DNA of 63,123 nt from Mageeibacillus sp. UBA4314 (GCA_002394605.1 DGUI01000031.1:1-63123); one strand, 5' to 3'. Counted from the first letter of the stretch, positions 52,960 through 61,350 are shown. Program-made: numbers and translations. Notes: generated by a model not told the origin, from the sequence alone.

Positions 52960-55710
52960 TTAGTATTCTCCCAGATATTCCCAGTTGGATTTTACATATA
53001 TGTCGTCGTGTATAGAATACCACTTTCCCTTGGGGAAGGTATACGCGGTCTTGTCAGGCCTCCACTTGTTCGTGGAGAAGACATGCTGAGGTCCTTCATA
53101 CTTCGCATCACTGTTGATCGGATTGCCCGTAAAGGGATTGACCGGGTTGTCGATGATGCCGGACAGCGCGATCGCCGGCACGTCAGCGTGAGTCATGAAC
53201 TCATTATCAGTCTTAAATCCGGTCGAACCGAAATCCTTAACGAGGAGCAGCGGATTGAAGTATTCCGCATCGAGCTTAAACTTGTCGTTGATCAGTTCAT
53301 TGAAGTGTCCTGCATTTCTTCCGTGATCAGCAACGATGATTATCTTCGTGTTATCCCAGAGACCGTTCTTCTTGAGATAGTCAAACCATCTTCCAAGATT
53401 AAGAAGAGAAGCCATATTGACATGGTAGTGTGCCATCTGGTTAGGTACGTCAAGATTGATCTTCCTGCCGTTGACCATCGTCCTTGTCATGTGCGATACA
53501 TCATACATCGAGTTGTCGACCTTGTTGACCGGGATGTATTCAGGTTCCTTGAGGATCATCGGTTCATGAGTTGCACAGCTTTCCATCATGAGGAAACAGT
53601 TATCCTGCTCCTCAGTAATGACCGTCATGTTGATCAGGTTCTCGAGGACACATGCATAGTTCAGGTATGCCATCTTCTGCCCGGTACCCTTGGAGACGCC
53701 GTCCCTGATCTGCGGGATCTTCGGTACGGAATCATCGTAATCCGCATAATCAACAGCCAGCGACAGATAGTTGCAGTCATCATAGATCGACGGCTGTATC
53801 ACTGTCGGCATGACGCGGAACAGGCAGTACAGAGGTATATGGTGTTTCCTTGTCACATCAGACTGTTCGTTAAGTTCATGTGAATATGGATTCATCAGCT
53901 GTTCAGCCTTGTAGGCGTGGATGTCCTTGTATTTATCATAGAAAGATATGTCAAAATAAGTATAGTTGCCGTATGGGGGATCAATGACCGTCGTATAGAA
54001 CCCTGCCTCACTGAATATCCTGGGCATTACGGTCAGTGCTTCATTCTGCTTATCGATGAGGAGCATGTCAGATCTCTCGTTCATCTTCTCGGGAGTATAC
54101 TCATAACCTCCGAAGAGCGGTGCTGAACCGTTAAGAGTCCTGATGCCGTAGGAAATGGTGTTCGGATAATACGTAAAGCCGTCGTACATGTCATAGAGTT
54201 CCTGCTTCTCGTTGAACAGGTATGGCACAAGTCCCCCAATCGCCCTGTCGAGCATGAATACTATTACGTTCTTTCCGTTCTTGCTCAGGGTTATGACGGG
54301 CTCGTCAAAGACGCACTTGGACTTGATATCGTTATACTCCCTTGTAGTACTGTAGATGTTATAACCGCCGATCGCAACTCCGACCACAAGTCCTGTCACG
54401 AGAAGGTATTTCGCGATGACGGGCTTGAAGCGGAATATCACCCAGCATATGGCTGCAGCGCAAAGCAGTACCAGACCGTTTATGATCATTGCCTTAGCTT
54501 TGAACTTGGGATCGTTCTCGAACTCCATCTCAGCCGACAACGTGCTGTCATTCATACCGAACGCGAAATGGTTGATGACTGCACCGACCGACATGATGAA
54601 TGTTGCCAGGGCGAATATCCTCTTCCCTCTGACATCTGCCAGAAGATAATAAACACTCATCCACACGACTGACACGCCGCATGCAACAAAGAACGAATAC
54701 CACACATAGTGGGCCGGATTGGAAAGTTCGGATATGTATACGAAATCCTCAGGGCAGGATTCGACCACCACCGAGGGAATGTACAGGCCTGAGAATACGG
54801 CAAGAAATAAGACTCCTAAAACAAACACCAGTTTCTCGTGAACATTAAGCGGCCTGATCTCTTTCTTTTTCCTGTTCCTGAAGATGAAGTGGAGCGCAAG
54901 CGGGATCATGAGCGCACCGAAGAATACGATCAGGAACCAGAACTGTCTGCCGGTTATGGAAGACTTCTTCATGAATGCCCAGACCATCCCTGCAATGCCG
55001 GTCAGTGCACAAAGTATCTTGAAGATGAACCCGGGGTTCTTAAGTCTGTAGAAGATATTCTTAACAAGAGAGAATACATTATTGAAAGTCCAGTAGAAGA
55101 CGAGGCCTGCAGGTGATGTGTACAAAAGGACAAGGAATATCAGAGCTGACAGGTATAAGATGATCTTGGACTTGAACGGCTGTCCCTTCATGTATATCTC
55201 GGAAGATATGATGTTGATGACAGTCATCAGGATAGGCAATACATTTATGGTGACCCCGCCTGCCGTGAGGAGTCCGTCAGGTGCCAGGAGGTCCTTGATG
55301 GGTCCCAGCGTCTGGCCTTCCAGCAAAGGCAGGTGTGACAGGAACTGGTATGCGGCAATGAAGAACGGGATCTGAAGGACAAGGGAGATAATGCTCTTCA
55401 TTGAAGATAAGGGACTATAGTTCTGCTGCCTGTAGAATGTCTGCAGCATCATGACCCTCTCGTCGCCCTTAAAGCTCTTTTTTATGTGATCCATTACGGG
55501 GCGGAGCCTGTTCTCTGTGTCTCTTGCCTCCTGCTGGATAACATCTGCACGTCTGTAGAGCGGGAGGACGATAAAGTTGATCGCAAGGCTCATAACTATG
55601 AGGTTCATCGCGGGGTTCGGGTCGATCTTGTTTGCCACGGCAAATATCAGTTCGAACATCAGTTCAAGCGGCCTTATGAAGACCGTGAACAAAACATCCA
55701 GAATAGACAT
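52960..55710 (-). CDS. YidC/Oxa1 domain fused to LtaS-like sulfatase-fold phosphotransferase, paralogue C
   Basis: 916 residues from ATG 55710 (a TTG one codon earlier is also open). Oxa1 core 1-222 with SLAINFIVLPLYRRAD (Asn45), further membrane helices to ~455, then the sulfatase-fold domain with FMLDRAIG, SYGIRTLNG (Thr at the nucleophile position, but GGHTNFG of A and B is changed), ESCATH and ADHGRNAGH. It is the most diverged copy and the first gene of the five-gene array, with its own promoter and a GGGAGGG site that can pair with the spacer of that promoter. Ends NWEYLGEY. Confidence 0.85.
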   Translation of the reverse strand: MSILDVLFTVFIRPLELMFELIFAVANKIDPNPAMNLIVMSLAINFIVLPLYRRADVIQQEARDTENRLRPVMDHIKKSFKGDERVMMLQTFYRQQNYSPLSSMKSIISLVLQIPFFIAAYQFLSHLPLLEGQTLGPIKDLLAPDGLLTAGGVTINVLPILMTVINIISSEIYMKGQPFKSKIILYLSALIFLVLLYTSPAGLVFYWTFNNVFSLVKNIFYRLKNPGFIFKILCALTGIAGMVWAFMKKSSITGRQFWFLIVFFGALMIPLALHFIFRNRKKKEIRPLNVHEKLVFVLGVLFLAVFSGLYIPSVVVESCPEDFVYISELSNPAHYVWYSFFVACGVSVVWMSVYYLLADVRGKRIFALATFIMSVGAVINHFAFGMNDSTLSAEMEFENDPKFKAKAMIINGLVLLCAAAICWVIFRFKPVIAKYLLVTGLVVGVAIGGYNIYSTTREYNDIKSKCVFDEPVITLSKNGKNVIVFMLDRAIGGLVPYLFNEKQELYDMYDGFTYYPNTISYGIRTLNGSAPLFGGYEYTPEKMNERSDMLLIDKQNEALTVMPRIFSEAGFYTTVIDPPYGNYTYFDISFYDKYKDIHAYKAEQLMNPYSHELNEQSDVTRKHHIPLYCLFRVMPTVIQPSIYDDCNYLSLAVDYADYDDSVPKIPQIRDGVSKGTGQKMAYLNYACVLENLINMTVITEEQDNCFLMMESCATHEPMILKEPEYIPVNKVDNSMYDVSHMTRTMVNGRKINLDVPNQMAHYHVNMASLLNLGRWFDYLKKNGLWDNTKIIIVADHGRNAGHFNELINDKFKLDAEYFNPLLLVKDFGSTGFKTDNEFMTHADVPAIALSGIIDNPVNPFTGNPINSDAKYEGPQHVFSTNKWRPDKTAYTFPKGKWYSIHDDIYVKSNWEYLGEY

Positions 55711-55714
55711 CAAA

Positions 55715-55765
55715 ACACCCTCCCTTTCTTATCGTGAGAATTATTCCACAATAGAGGGAGGGTGT
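55715..55765 (-). promoter_or_regulatory. 11-base-pair hairpin covering the ribosome site of fusion gene C
   Basis: Arms 55755-55765 and 55715-55725 are perfectly complementary with a 29-base loop. The 3' arm contains the AGGGAGGG ribosome site of the gene at 55710 and is followed by TTTT. Only transcripts coming from the upstream choline operon contain both arms; those from the promoter at 55740-55768 start inside the loop. Confidence 0.7.
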
Positions 55766-55768
55766 CAA
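55740..55768 (-). promoter_or_regulatory. Sigma-A promoter of the YidC-phosphotransferase/TagF array
   Basis: Minus-strand perfect TTGACA (55763-55768), 17-base spacer, AATAAT (55740-55745), about 30 bases before the start of fusion C. Part of the -35 box and spacer form the 5' arm of the hairpin at 55715-55765. Confidence 0.75.
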
Positions 55769-55785
55769 GAAAGCCCAGTAAAACC

Positions 55786-57321
55786 TTACTTTTTATCAAG
55801 AGTAGCCAGATATTTTTTGGCGTCTTTTATGAAACTTGCGATTATGAGGATGATGACTATTCCGATCGGGAAAGCTGCGATGATCGATACCGTCTGAAGA
55901 TTGTTCATCGTTCCCTCAGAGAAGATGAGAGCTATTGGAAGGAGGATCAGGAAGATCGCCCAGAAGAGCTTCATCCTGGGGCTTGCCGTCTCATCGCTTT
56001 CGATGTTCTTATAGCTGTAATTGGAAGCGACCATCGTGATGCTGTCAAATGACGTTGCATAGAAGGCAAACATCGTGAACATCAGGATGATGAGGAATAT
56101 CCATGACCAGGGGAGCTGGTGGATTATATCGATGATCGTCTGATAGAGGTCGTCGCCGTTGGCATGATACTGTGCGATCGCATCGAACTTGCCGTGAACC
56201 TTGAGGCCGAGGCCGAAGTTACCTATAACGATGAACGAGATCAGCGTGCTTGCCGTACCAAAGATGTAAGAACCCATGATAACCTGCTTTACCGTCCTGC
56301 CGCGGCTTACGGCACCCATGAAGAACGGTGCGGCAACACACCATACCATCCAGTATGCCCAGTAGAATATCGTCCAGTTCTGTGCAAATCCGGCCTCTGT
56401 CCTTGCCGCATCTGTCCATGTGCTCAGGCCTATGAAGTTCTGGACCATATTTCCGAGAGATGTGATACCGGTCTCCACGGAAAATCTTGCCTCACCGCCG
56501 AAGATGAATATATAAAGGAGAACAGAAGCAAATAGGAACATACAGATCTTGGAGAGCATATTGATGCCCTTGAGCCCGTGCATGACTGATGTAGTGTAGA
56601 TAGCGCATACAACTACCAGGATGCCGATCGATACATACTTTGATCCTGCAAGTCCGAACAGGTCGGTAAGGAGGCTTGACATAAGAGGCGTTGCAATGGA
56701 GAACGTTGTCGCAGTACCGGCAATGAGCGCCACTACGGCAAGAACGTCTATGATCTTGCCAAGAACTCCGTCCGTATGCTTTCCGAGGATCGGACGGCAT
56801 GCCTCTGAATACTTCTGCTTGTGGCATCCTCTGACATGGAGCATGAATCCGAAGCAGGCTGCAAGGACCGCATAGAAACTCCACGGGATGAGGCTCCAGT
56901 GATACAGGGGGAATGTAGGTGCCCATTCCTCCATCGTTCCGAAGCCTAAAACATGAGGATCCTCAGCATAGTAGATCCACTCACAGAATGAGTAGAAGAT
57001 GATATCCGATGCCAGACCGCATGTGAATACCATGGCACCCCATGAGAAGAAACCGAACTTGGGCTTCTCACCCGGCTTGCCGATGGTGATCTTTCCGATA
57101 TCCGAATAAGCGAGCCATAATGACAACAGGAATACTCCGAGACCTATTACCAGATAGTATGATCCCATGGTGTCTCCCAGGAAGCTCCTTATAACTTCCA
57201 GAGCATTCGTGGAACTCTCGGGCATAAAGACAAAATATGCACAGAGCACCAGAATGCATGCGAATGGCACAAATGTCGTAAACGGATCTATTTTGCGTTT
57301 TGTAACTGTGTTGTTTGCCAT
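55786..57321 (-). CDS. BCCT-family transporter, probably choline
   Basis: 511 residues, about 12 transmembrane helices. The BCCT signature is present as WTIFYWAYWMVW followed by SRGRTVKQ. The helix that carries the glycine-rich Na+/substrate motif in BetP reads TCGLASDIIFYSFCEW, so coupling may differ. It directly follows licC, in the place where lic operons elsewhere carry the choline permease LicB, so choline is the likely substrate. ATG 57321 has AAGGAG six bases upstream; an ATG at 57336 overlaps the licC end but has no site. Confidence 0.9.
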   Translation of the reverse strand: MANNTVTKRKIDPFTTFVPFACILVLCAYFVFMPESSTNALEVIRSFLGDTMGSYYLVIGLGVFLLSLWLAYSDIGKITIGKPGEKPKFGFFSWGAMVFTCGLASDIIFYSFCEWIYYAEDPHVLGFGTMEEWAPTFPLYHWSLIPWSFYAVLAACFGFMLHVRGCHKQKYSEACRPILGKHTDGVLGKIIDVLAVVALIAGTATTFSIATPLMSSLLTDLFGLAGSKYVSIGILVVVCAIYTTSVMHGLKGINMLSKICMFLFASVLLYIFIFGGEARFSVETGITSLGNMVQNFIGLSTWTDAARTEAGFAQNWTIFYWAYWMVWCVAAPFFMGAVSRGRTVKQVIMGSYIFGTASTLISFIVIGNFGLGLKVHGKFDAIAQYHANGDDLYQTIIDIIHQLPWSWIFLIILMFTMFAFYATSFDSITMVASNYSYKNIESDETASPRMKLFWAIFLILLPIALIFSEGTMNNLQTVSIIAAFPIGIVIILIIASFIKDAKKYLATLDKK

Positions 57322-57332
57322 CTTTTTCTCCT

Positions 57333-58037
57333 TCATAACACGTTATTGTTTATCTTCATCAGTTCTTCATAACTGTCTATCTCTACTATGTCATCAGGGC
57401 TCATCTTCCTAATGCCGAGCCTGAACCTGTCAAGGTGCAGTATCATCGGGATATCGTCCCAGTAGATATCCCTGTTCTTCCTGACATCAAATTCATATTC
57501 AACAAGCTCACGGAGCTTTAATGCATCTTCCCTGCACCATCTTGAGATACTGTACAGCTGCCATCCCTTATCTCCGCCATCCCTGGAACACTTCGTGACG
57601 ATCTTATCCTCTACGGTCATCACCCATTCATCTGTATGTGCGGTAACTTCTGTGGCGTTATAACCTGAGATCTCAAAATCGGCACCGAGGATATCCGGGT
57701 TATATATAATCTGGTCTGCATCCGTGATGATCACGTCGCGGTCAAGAAGGTGCCTTGCCGCGTAGAGCGATGAGATGTTGTTGCATGTATCGTACAGCGG
57801 ATTATCGATAAAGCTGAGCCCTTCGTATTCTTTCTTCAGTACATCAAACTCTCTTCCGAGATAACCGGTAACGATATTGATATCAGTGATCCCGTTCTTA
57901 TGGAGTGCTTCTATTACCGACCCTATCATCCTTACTCCCCTGACCCTGATCATGGGTTTTGGAGTTGTAAGCGTTGCAGGCTTCATCCTCTCTCCCTTAC
58001 CGGCAGCCATGATGATGGCTCTTGTTACTTTATGCAT
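57333..58037 (-). CDS. licC: CTP:phosphocholine cytidylyltransferase (LicC-like)
   Basis: 234 residues: nucleotide-binding IIMAAGKGERMKPATLTTPKPMI, ITDADQIIYN with the metal-binding Asp, and DIYWDDIP near the C-terminus, all as in LicC. It should make CDP-choline from phosphocholine for LicD. It overlaps the upstream fusion gene by 13 bases. A second nucleotidyltransferase domain lies in that fusion, so division of labour is unclear. Confidence 0.87.
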   Translation of the reverse strand: MHKVTRAIIMAAGKGERMKPATLTTPKPMIRVRGVRMIGSVIEALHKNGITDINIVTGYLGREFDVLKKEYEGLSFIDNPLYDTCNNISSLYAARHLLDRDVIITDADQIIYNPDILGADFEISGYNATEVTAHTDEWVMTVEDKIVTKCSRDGGDKGWQLYSISRWCREDALKLRELVEYEFDVRKNRDIYWDDIPMILHLDRFRLGIRKMSPDDIVEIDSYEELMKINNNVL

Positions 58038-59794
58038 ATTCCGAGCCTCTCACTTTCCTTCATTGCTATACGGTAAAAGTCCTTCGCATACCTGTACTGC
58101 CTTAATGAATACTCTCCGAAATCAACTCCCAGGGATCTTTTGAACTCGCACCAGTTGCTCCAGAGAAGTCCGCATGCTGCAACATAGCAGTATATCTTTA
58201 TCCTTGTCATGTCAGGACATTTGCCCAGGAAATAGATCTCGATAAGGTCATCCACCTGGCTTTTGGAATAGAACGAATAAATGGAGAACATTGCAAGGTC
58301 GACATGAGGATCCTGCATTCCTGAATACTCCCAGTCGGTCAGCTGGAGCTTCTCCTCACCGCTTTCTGAACTGTAGAAAAGGAAATTGTCCGGAACGGCA
58401 TCAATGTGTGTAAGACAATATTCTCCACTGTTCTCTTCTATAAAATCCTTCAGTGAGAAGACGTTCTCCTTTGTCGTCTGATAATCACCGTAGCAGGAAC
58501 TCCTGCCGTCCCACAGCTTCTCATAGTATTCGATCTGACCGAAGATATCGAACTTATGGCCAACCTTTATCCTGCTGTCGTGGAACTTCTTCAGGAGAGC
58601 CATTCCCCTGATGAGATCGAATCCTGATTCCGGATCCAGTGACCTTACATTATCGAGATACCTGATGATCTTGTATCCTTTCGAAGGTTCAAGATATACA
58701 GGGTCATCGCAGAACCCCCTGCCGGATATTGCCTTGTATACGTCTGCCTCATGATATCTGTCTATCAGAAGATCCGTTCCTTCGCCCGGTATCCTCATGA
58801 TGTACCTTCTGTTCCTGCAGGTGAAGATGAATGATCTGTTTGTCATTCCCTTCTTAAGGATCTCGATATCAGTAATGTCACAGGGATCTGCATCAAGGAC
58901 ATCAGCAATGGTGGCAATCGCCTCTGACTGCAGGTGGTTTGAATTGCTGTCGAATTCACGGAGCTGCTCATAAGTATTGATCTCAACGGCAGCGTCATCC
59001 CTGACTATCCTGGCGCAGACCTTCTCCTTAAGAGCGAACAGGGCTGCTTCCCAGAATGAATTGTCATACGCCGGGATGGCTGACATCTCTTCGAGCCTTT
59101 CCTTGAGTTTCGGCGCCAGATCGCTATTGATATAGGCGATGCCAATCATCCTCGCACCATTGCCGTCATCACTCCTTGTGATCTGAAGGTCCCTTGTAAT
59201 GCGCACATCGGAATTCGGGATCTGCTTATCCGACACCATGTACCATGAATAGAATTCGGTCTTGCTGTACGGATTCTCCTCACACCATACGTCACACGGA
59301 ATGACATATGAGTTGGACAGTTCCTTTGAAGCGTGCCGTAGAGAATGTAGATTATTCCTGACGGAGTATTCTGAATTATAGATAAGCTCTACGCCATATT
59401 TATCGATCAGGTATTCATACTGTTCCATAAGAAAACCTACGACAACGCTTATCGAAGTTATCCCTGCCTCATGCAGCTGCTCAATGGTACGCTCGATGAG
59501 GCGCTGCCCTTTCACCTTGAGAAGTCCTTTGGGCATCTCCATGTTTATGGGGACCATCCTCATTCCGTAACCGGCTGCTAGTATAATGGCGTGCTCAGGC
59601 CTTGAAGATCCTATCAGATCTGCTGCCTTGGAAGTAATGCCGTTATCCAGTCCGATCAGACCTTCGTCCCTGAGATTCTTAAGGGAGCGGTTGATCACAC
59701 CCAGCGAATAGCCTGTCTTTGCTGACAGTGTACGCTGGTTAGCTGTTCCGGCATCGATAAGTGCCGTCAGGACATCTGCTTCATATCTGTTCAC
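58025..59794 (-). CDS. Three-domain fusion: winged HTH, LicC-like nucleotidyltransferase, LicA-like choline kinase
   Basis: 589 residues. Residues 1-60 are a winged-helix domain (NQRTLSAKTGYSLGVINRSLKNL); 66-290 a nucleotidyltransferase (IILAAGYGMRM, IPCDVWCEENPY); 295-589 a choline/ethanolamine kinase with the Brenner motif THIDAVPDNFLF and LTDWEYSGMQDPHVDLA. It could both phosphorylate choline and activate a phospho-alcohol, and the HTH suggests autoregulation. The start is a GTG at 59794; AGGAG is about 12 bases upstream. First gene of the choline operon. Confidence 0.88.
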   Translation of the reverse strand: MNRYEADVLTALIDAGTANQRTLSAKTGYSLGVINRSLKNLRDEGLIGLDNGITSKAADLIGSSRPEHAIILAAGYGMRMVPINMEMPKGLLKVKGQRLIERTIEQLHEAGITSISVVVGFLMEQYEYLIDKYGVELIYNSEYSVRNNLHSLRHASKELSNSYVIPCDVWCEENPYSKTEFYSWYMVSDKQIPNSDVRITRDLQITRSDDGNGARMIGIAYINSDLAPKLKERLEEMSAIPAYDNSFWEAALFALKEKVCARIVRDDAAVEINTYEQLREFDSNSNHLQSEAIATIADVLDADPCDITDIEILKKGMTNRSFIFTCRNRRYIMRIPGEGTDLLIDRYHEADVYKAISGRGFCDDPVYLEPSKGYKIIRYLDNVRSLDPESGFDLIRGMALLKKFHDSRIKVGHKFDIFGQIEYYEKLWDGRSSCYGDYQTTKENVFSLKDFIEENSGEYCLTHIDAVPDNFLFYSSESGEEKLQLTDWEYSGMQDPHVDLAMFSIYSFYSKSQVDDLIEIYFLGKCPDMTRIKIYCYVAACGLLWSNWCEFKRSLGVDFGEYSLRQYRYAKDFYRIAMKESERLGICIK

Positions 59795-59811
59795 GAATTA
59801 ACGATTCTCCT

Positions 59812-59825
59812 TTGTTCACGAACAA
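59812..59825 (-). promoter_or_regulatory. Candidate operator of the choline operon
   Basis: Inverted repeat TTGTTC-AC-GAACAA immediately downstream of the -10 box. The sequence TGTTCACGAA recurs at 59788-59797 across the GTG start, 25 bases away. Position between -10 and start suits a repressor; the HTH domain encoded by the first gene is the obvious candidate. Confidence 0.5.
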
Positions 59826-59826
59826 T

Positions 59827-59854
59827 ATAATAATACTAATCCGTGATATGTCAA
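59827..59854 (-). promoter_or_regulatory. Sigma-A promoter of the choline (lic) operon
   Basis: Minus-strand perfect TTGACA (59849-59854), 16-base spacer, TATTAT (59827-59832). The palindrome at 59812-59825 abuts the -10 box. Confidence 0.75.
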
Positions 59855-59868
59855 GAGAAAACCGCTGT

Positions 59869-61296
59869 TCAGGCGTTCACATCTATGATCTCGCCGCTGA
59901 AAGAGACTGAATCTACGCCATAATATTTGGCCATGTAGATATTGGGCCACGTTTTGTTGTTATACCCGTCAATGTACTTGATATACTTTACCGCACAGCA
60001 TTCGCTCAGATCGTACCTGGCCAGTTCGGGGATCTTTACATCCATTATCCCGTTCTGTCTGCACTCGATGATATATTCTTCGTTATGCCTGGTAAATTCA
60101 TATGTCCTGCTAACATCCCTTATCCCCTTCACGGCGAAATAGGGCGTTACGATCAGCATGAACACATAAAACGCGCAAATAAGATATCTGTGCTTCCCCT
60201 TCTTTCGAAGCAGTGCAGACATGAGGACAGTACAGCAGAGTATGAGCAGGACTGAAGTAATGAACAGACATCTCGGTGCGATGTAGGATGCAAAGATCAG
60301 TGAGAAGAAAGATGCTGCCGTGACCAGGAACATGATGACAGAAAAACTGATGACTTCTTTGTCTGATCCAATCCTCCATGCGATCACCAGCAGGATCGCC
60401 GACAGCAGGAACAGAGGCATGAGAAGAGCTGCAAACTGGACCAGATCCAGGAGATTACCTGTCAGTTTGCCGATCAGATCTGAAAATGATCCCTTGACCA
60501 TCTGTGTATTAAGTTCCTTAGGTGCCAGTAAGAGATAAAGGAATCCTGCAAGAGTAGATCCGAATGACAGACAGGACCACACACTATGGATCTTCTTTGC
60601 AAGATGCAGATATGCTATTACAAGGAAAGACAGTACCAGCATGGACGCACCTGCTACTTCATGCGATAACCCTACCGGAAAGCCGAACAGGACAAACAGC
60701 AGATCGCCGGTCACATGCCTTGTAAACTTACCGTTTTTAAAGAGTTTAAGATAGAAATAGATATATATCACAACATATGTTGAAGTCCACAGATAATTCA
60801 AAGATCCGTCGAGCCACAGATTGATCTCACCGAAAACAGGCTGGAACATGAATAAGCTCATGAAGGTAAATAAGATCGATAGAGCCGCCCCGGTAAATGA
60901 CTTCCTGCCTGTAAGGACCGCACTGCAAAGATAGATGAAGACTGCCTGTACGATGAAGACTATCGAATTCAGGATGTTAAATATATCCTTGGGAGGCATC
61001 AGGAACAGCTGCACGAGAAAATGAGACAACACCCTGCCGCTGTGACACACTCTGTGGCTTGCCATCGAACCAAAGATGGAGAAGACACTTTTGATCCGCT
61101 CTGATGCAGGAGGGGGTATCAGTCCGTCAGGGTTGGGACTGTCCCAGCCTGTGCTGAAATCAAAGCAATATCCGTAATCATCGACCAGCATGCTTGTGTG
61201 ATAATTGCAGTAGAGCATAAATGAGAATACTGTCCCGGCTACGGCAATAAGCAATATCACGCCAAGTGATCTGTTGTTCCTGATCTTGTCCAACAT
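59869..61296 (-). CDS. DUF6056-family polytopic membrane protein
   Basis: 475 residues with about 11 hydrophobic segments. The first extracytoplasmic loop has LVDDYGYCFD and CHSGRVLSHFLVQ, followed by IFNILNSIVF, the pattern I associate with DUF6056, a GT-C-like family in surface-polysaccharide loci. The acidic pair in the first loop could be catalytic. Substrate unknown. It lies upstream of the choline operon on the same strand, probably from a promoter with TTGCTG and TATAAA (18-base spacer) at about 61311-61340. Confidence 0.72.
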   Translation of the reverse strand: MLDKIRNNRSLGVILLIAVAGTVFSFMLYCNYHTSMLVDDYGYCFDFSTGWDSPNPDGLIPPPASERIKSVFSIFGSMASHRVCHSGRVLSHFLVQLFLMPPKDIFNILNSIVFIVQAVFIYLCSAVLTGRKSFTGAALSILFTFMSLFMFQPVFGEINLWLDGSLNYLWTSTYVVIYIYFYLKLFKNGKFTRHVTGDLLFVLFGFPVGLSHEVAGASMLVLSFLVIAYLHLAKKIHSVWSCLSFGSTLAGFLYLLLAPKELNTQMVKGSFSDLIGKLTGNLLDLVQFAALLMPLFLLSAILLVIAWRIGSDKEVISFSVIMFLVTAASFFSLIFASYIAPRCLFITSVLLILCCTVLMSALLRKKGKHRYLICAFYVFMLIVTPYFAVKGIRDVSRTYEFTRHNEEYIIECRQNGIMDVKIPELARYDLSECCAVKYIKYIDGYNNKTWPNIYMAKYYGVDSVSFSGEIIDVNA

Positions 61297-61350
61297 CCGG
61301 TACCCTCTAATCTTTATACTGTAGTTCAGTATATCACAGCAATAAAAAAA

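Noticed and set aside
52705..53883. 392-residue plus-strand open frame
   Set aside because: It runs antisense to fusion C and TagF-like B, both with clear domains; its sequence is irregular (Ile/Val/Arg-rich) with no recognisable fold.
44843..55710. Possible assembly error or frameshift joining separate yidC and sulfatase genes
   Set aside because: Three diverged copies show the same continuous frame and the same domain order, with conserved linking membrane helices, so the fusion is real.
44843..55710. Long tandem repeats as a mobile or CRISPR-type element
   Set aside because: The similarity is at protein level between whole genes; there are no short spaced repeats, transposase or terminal inverted repeats.
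55715..55765. Simple terminator of the choline operon
   Set aside because: The stem is strong, but the loop is 29 bases and only TTTT follows, directly before a start codon; a control role on the ribosome site fits better, though partial termination remains possible.
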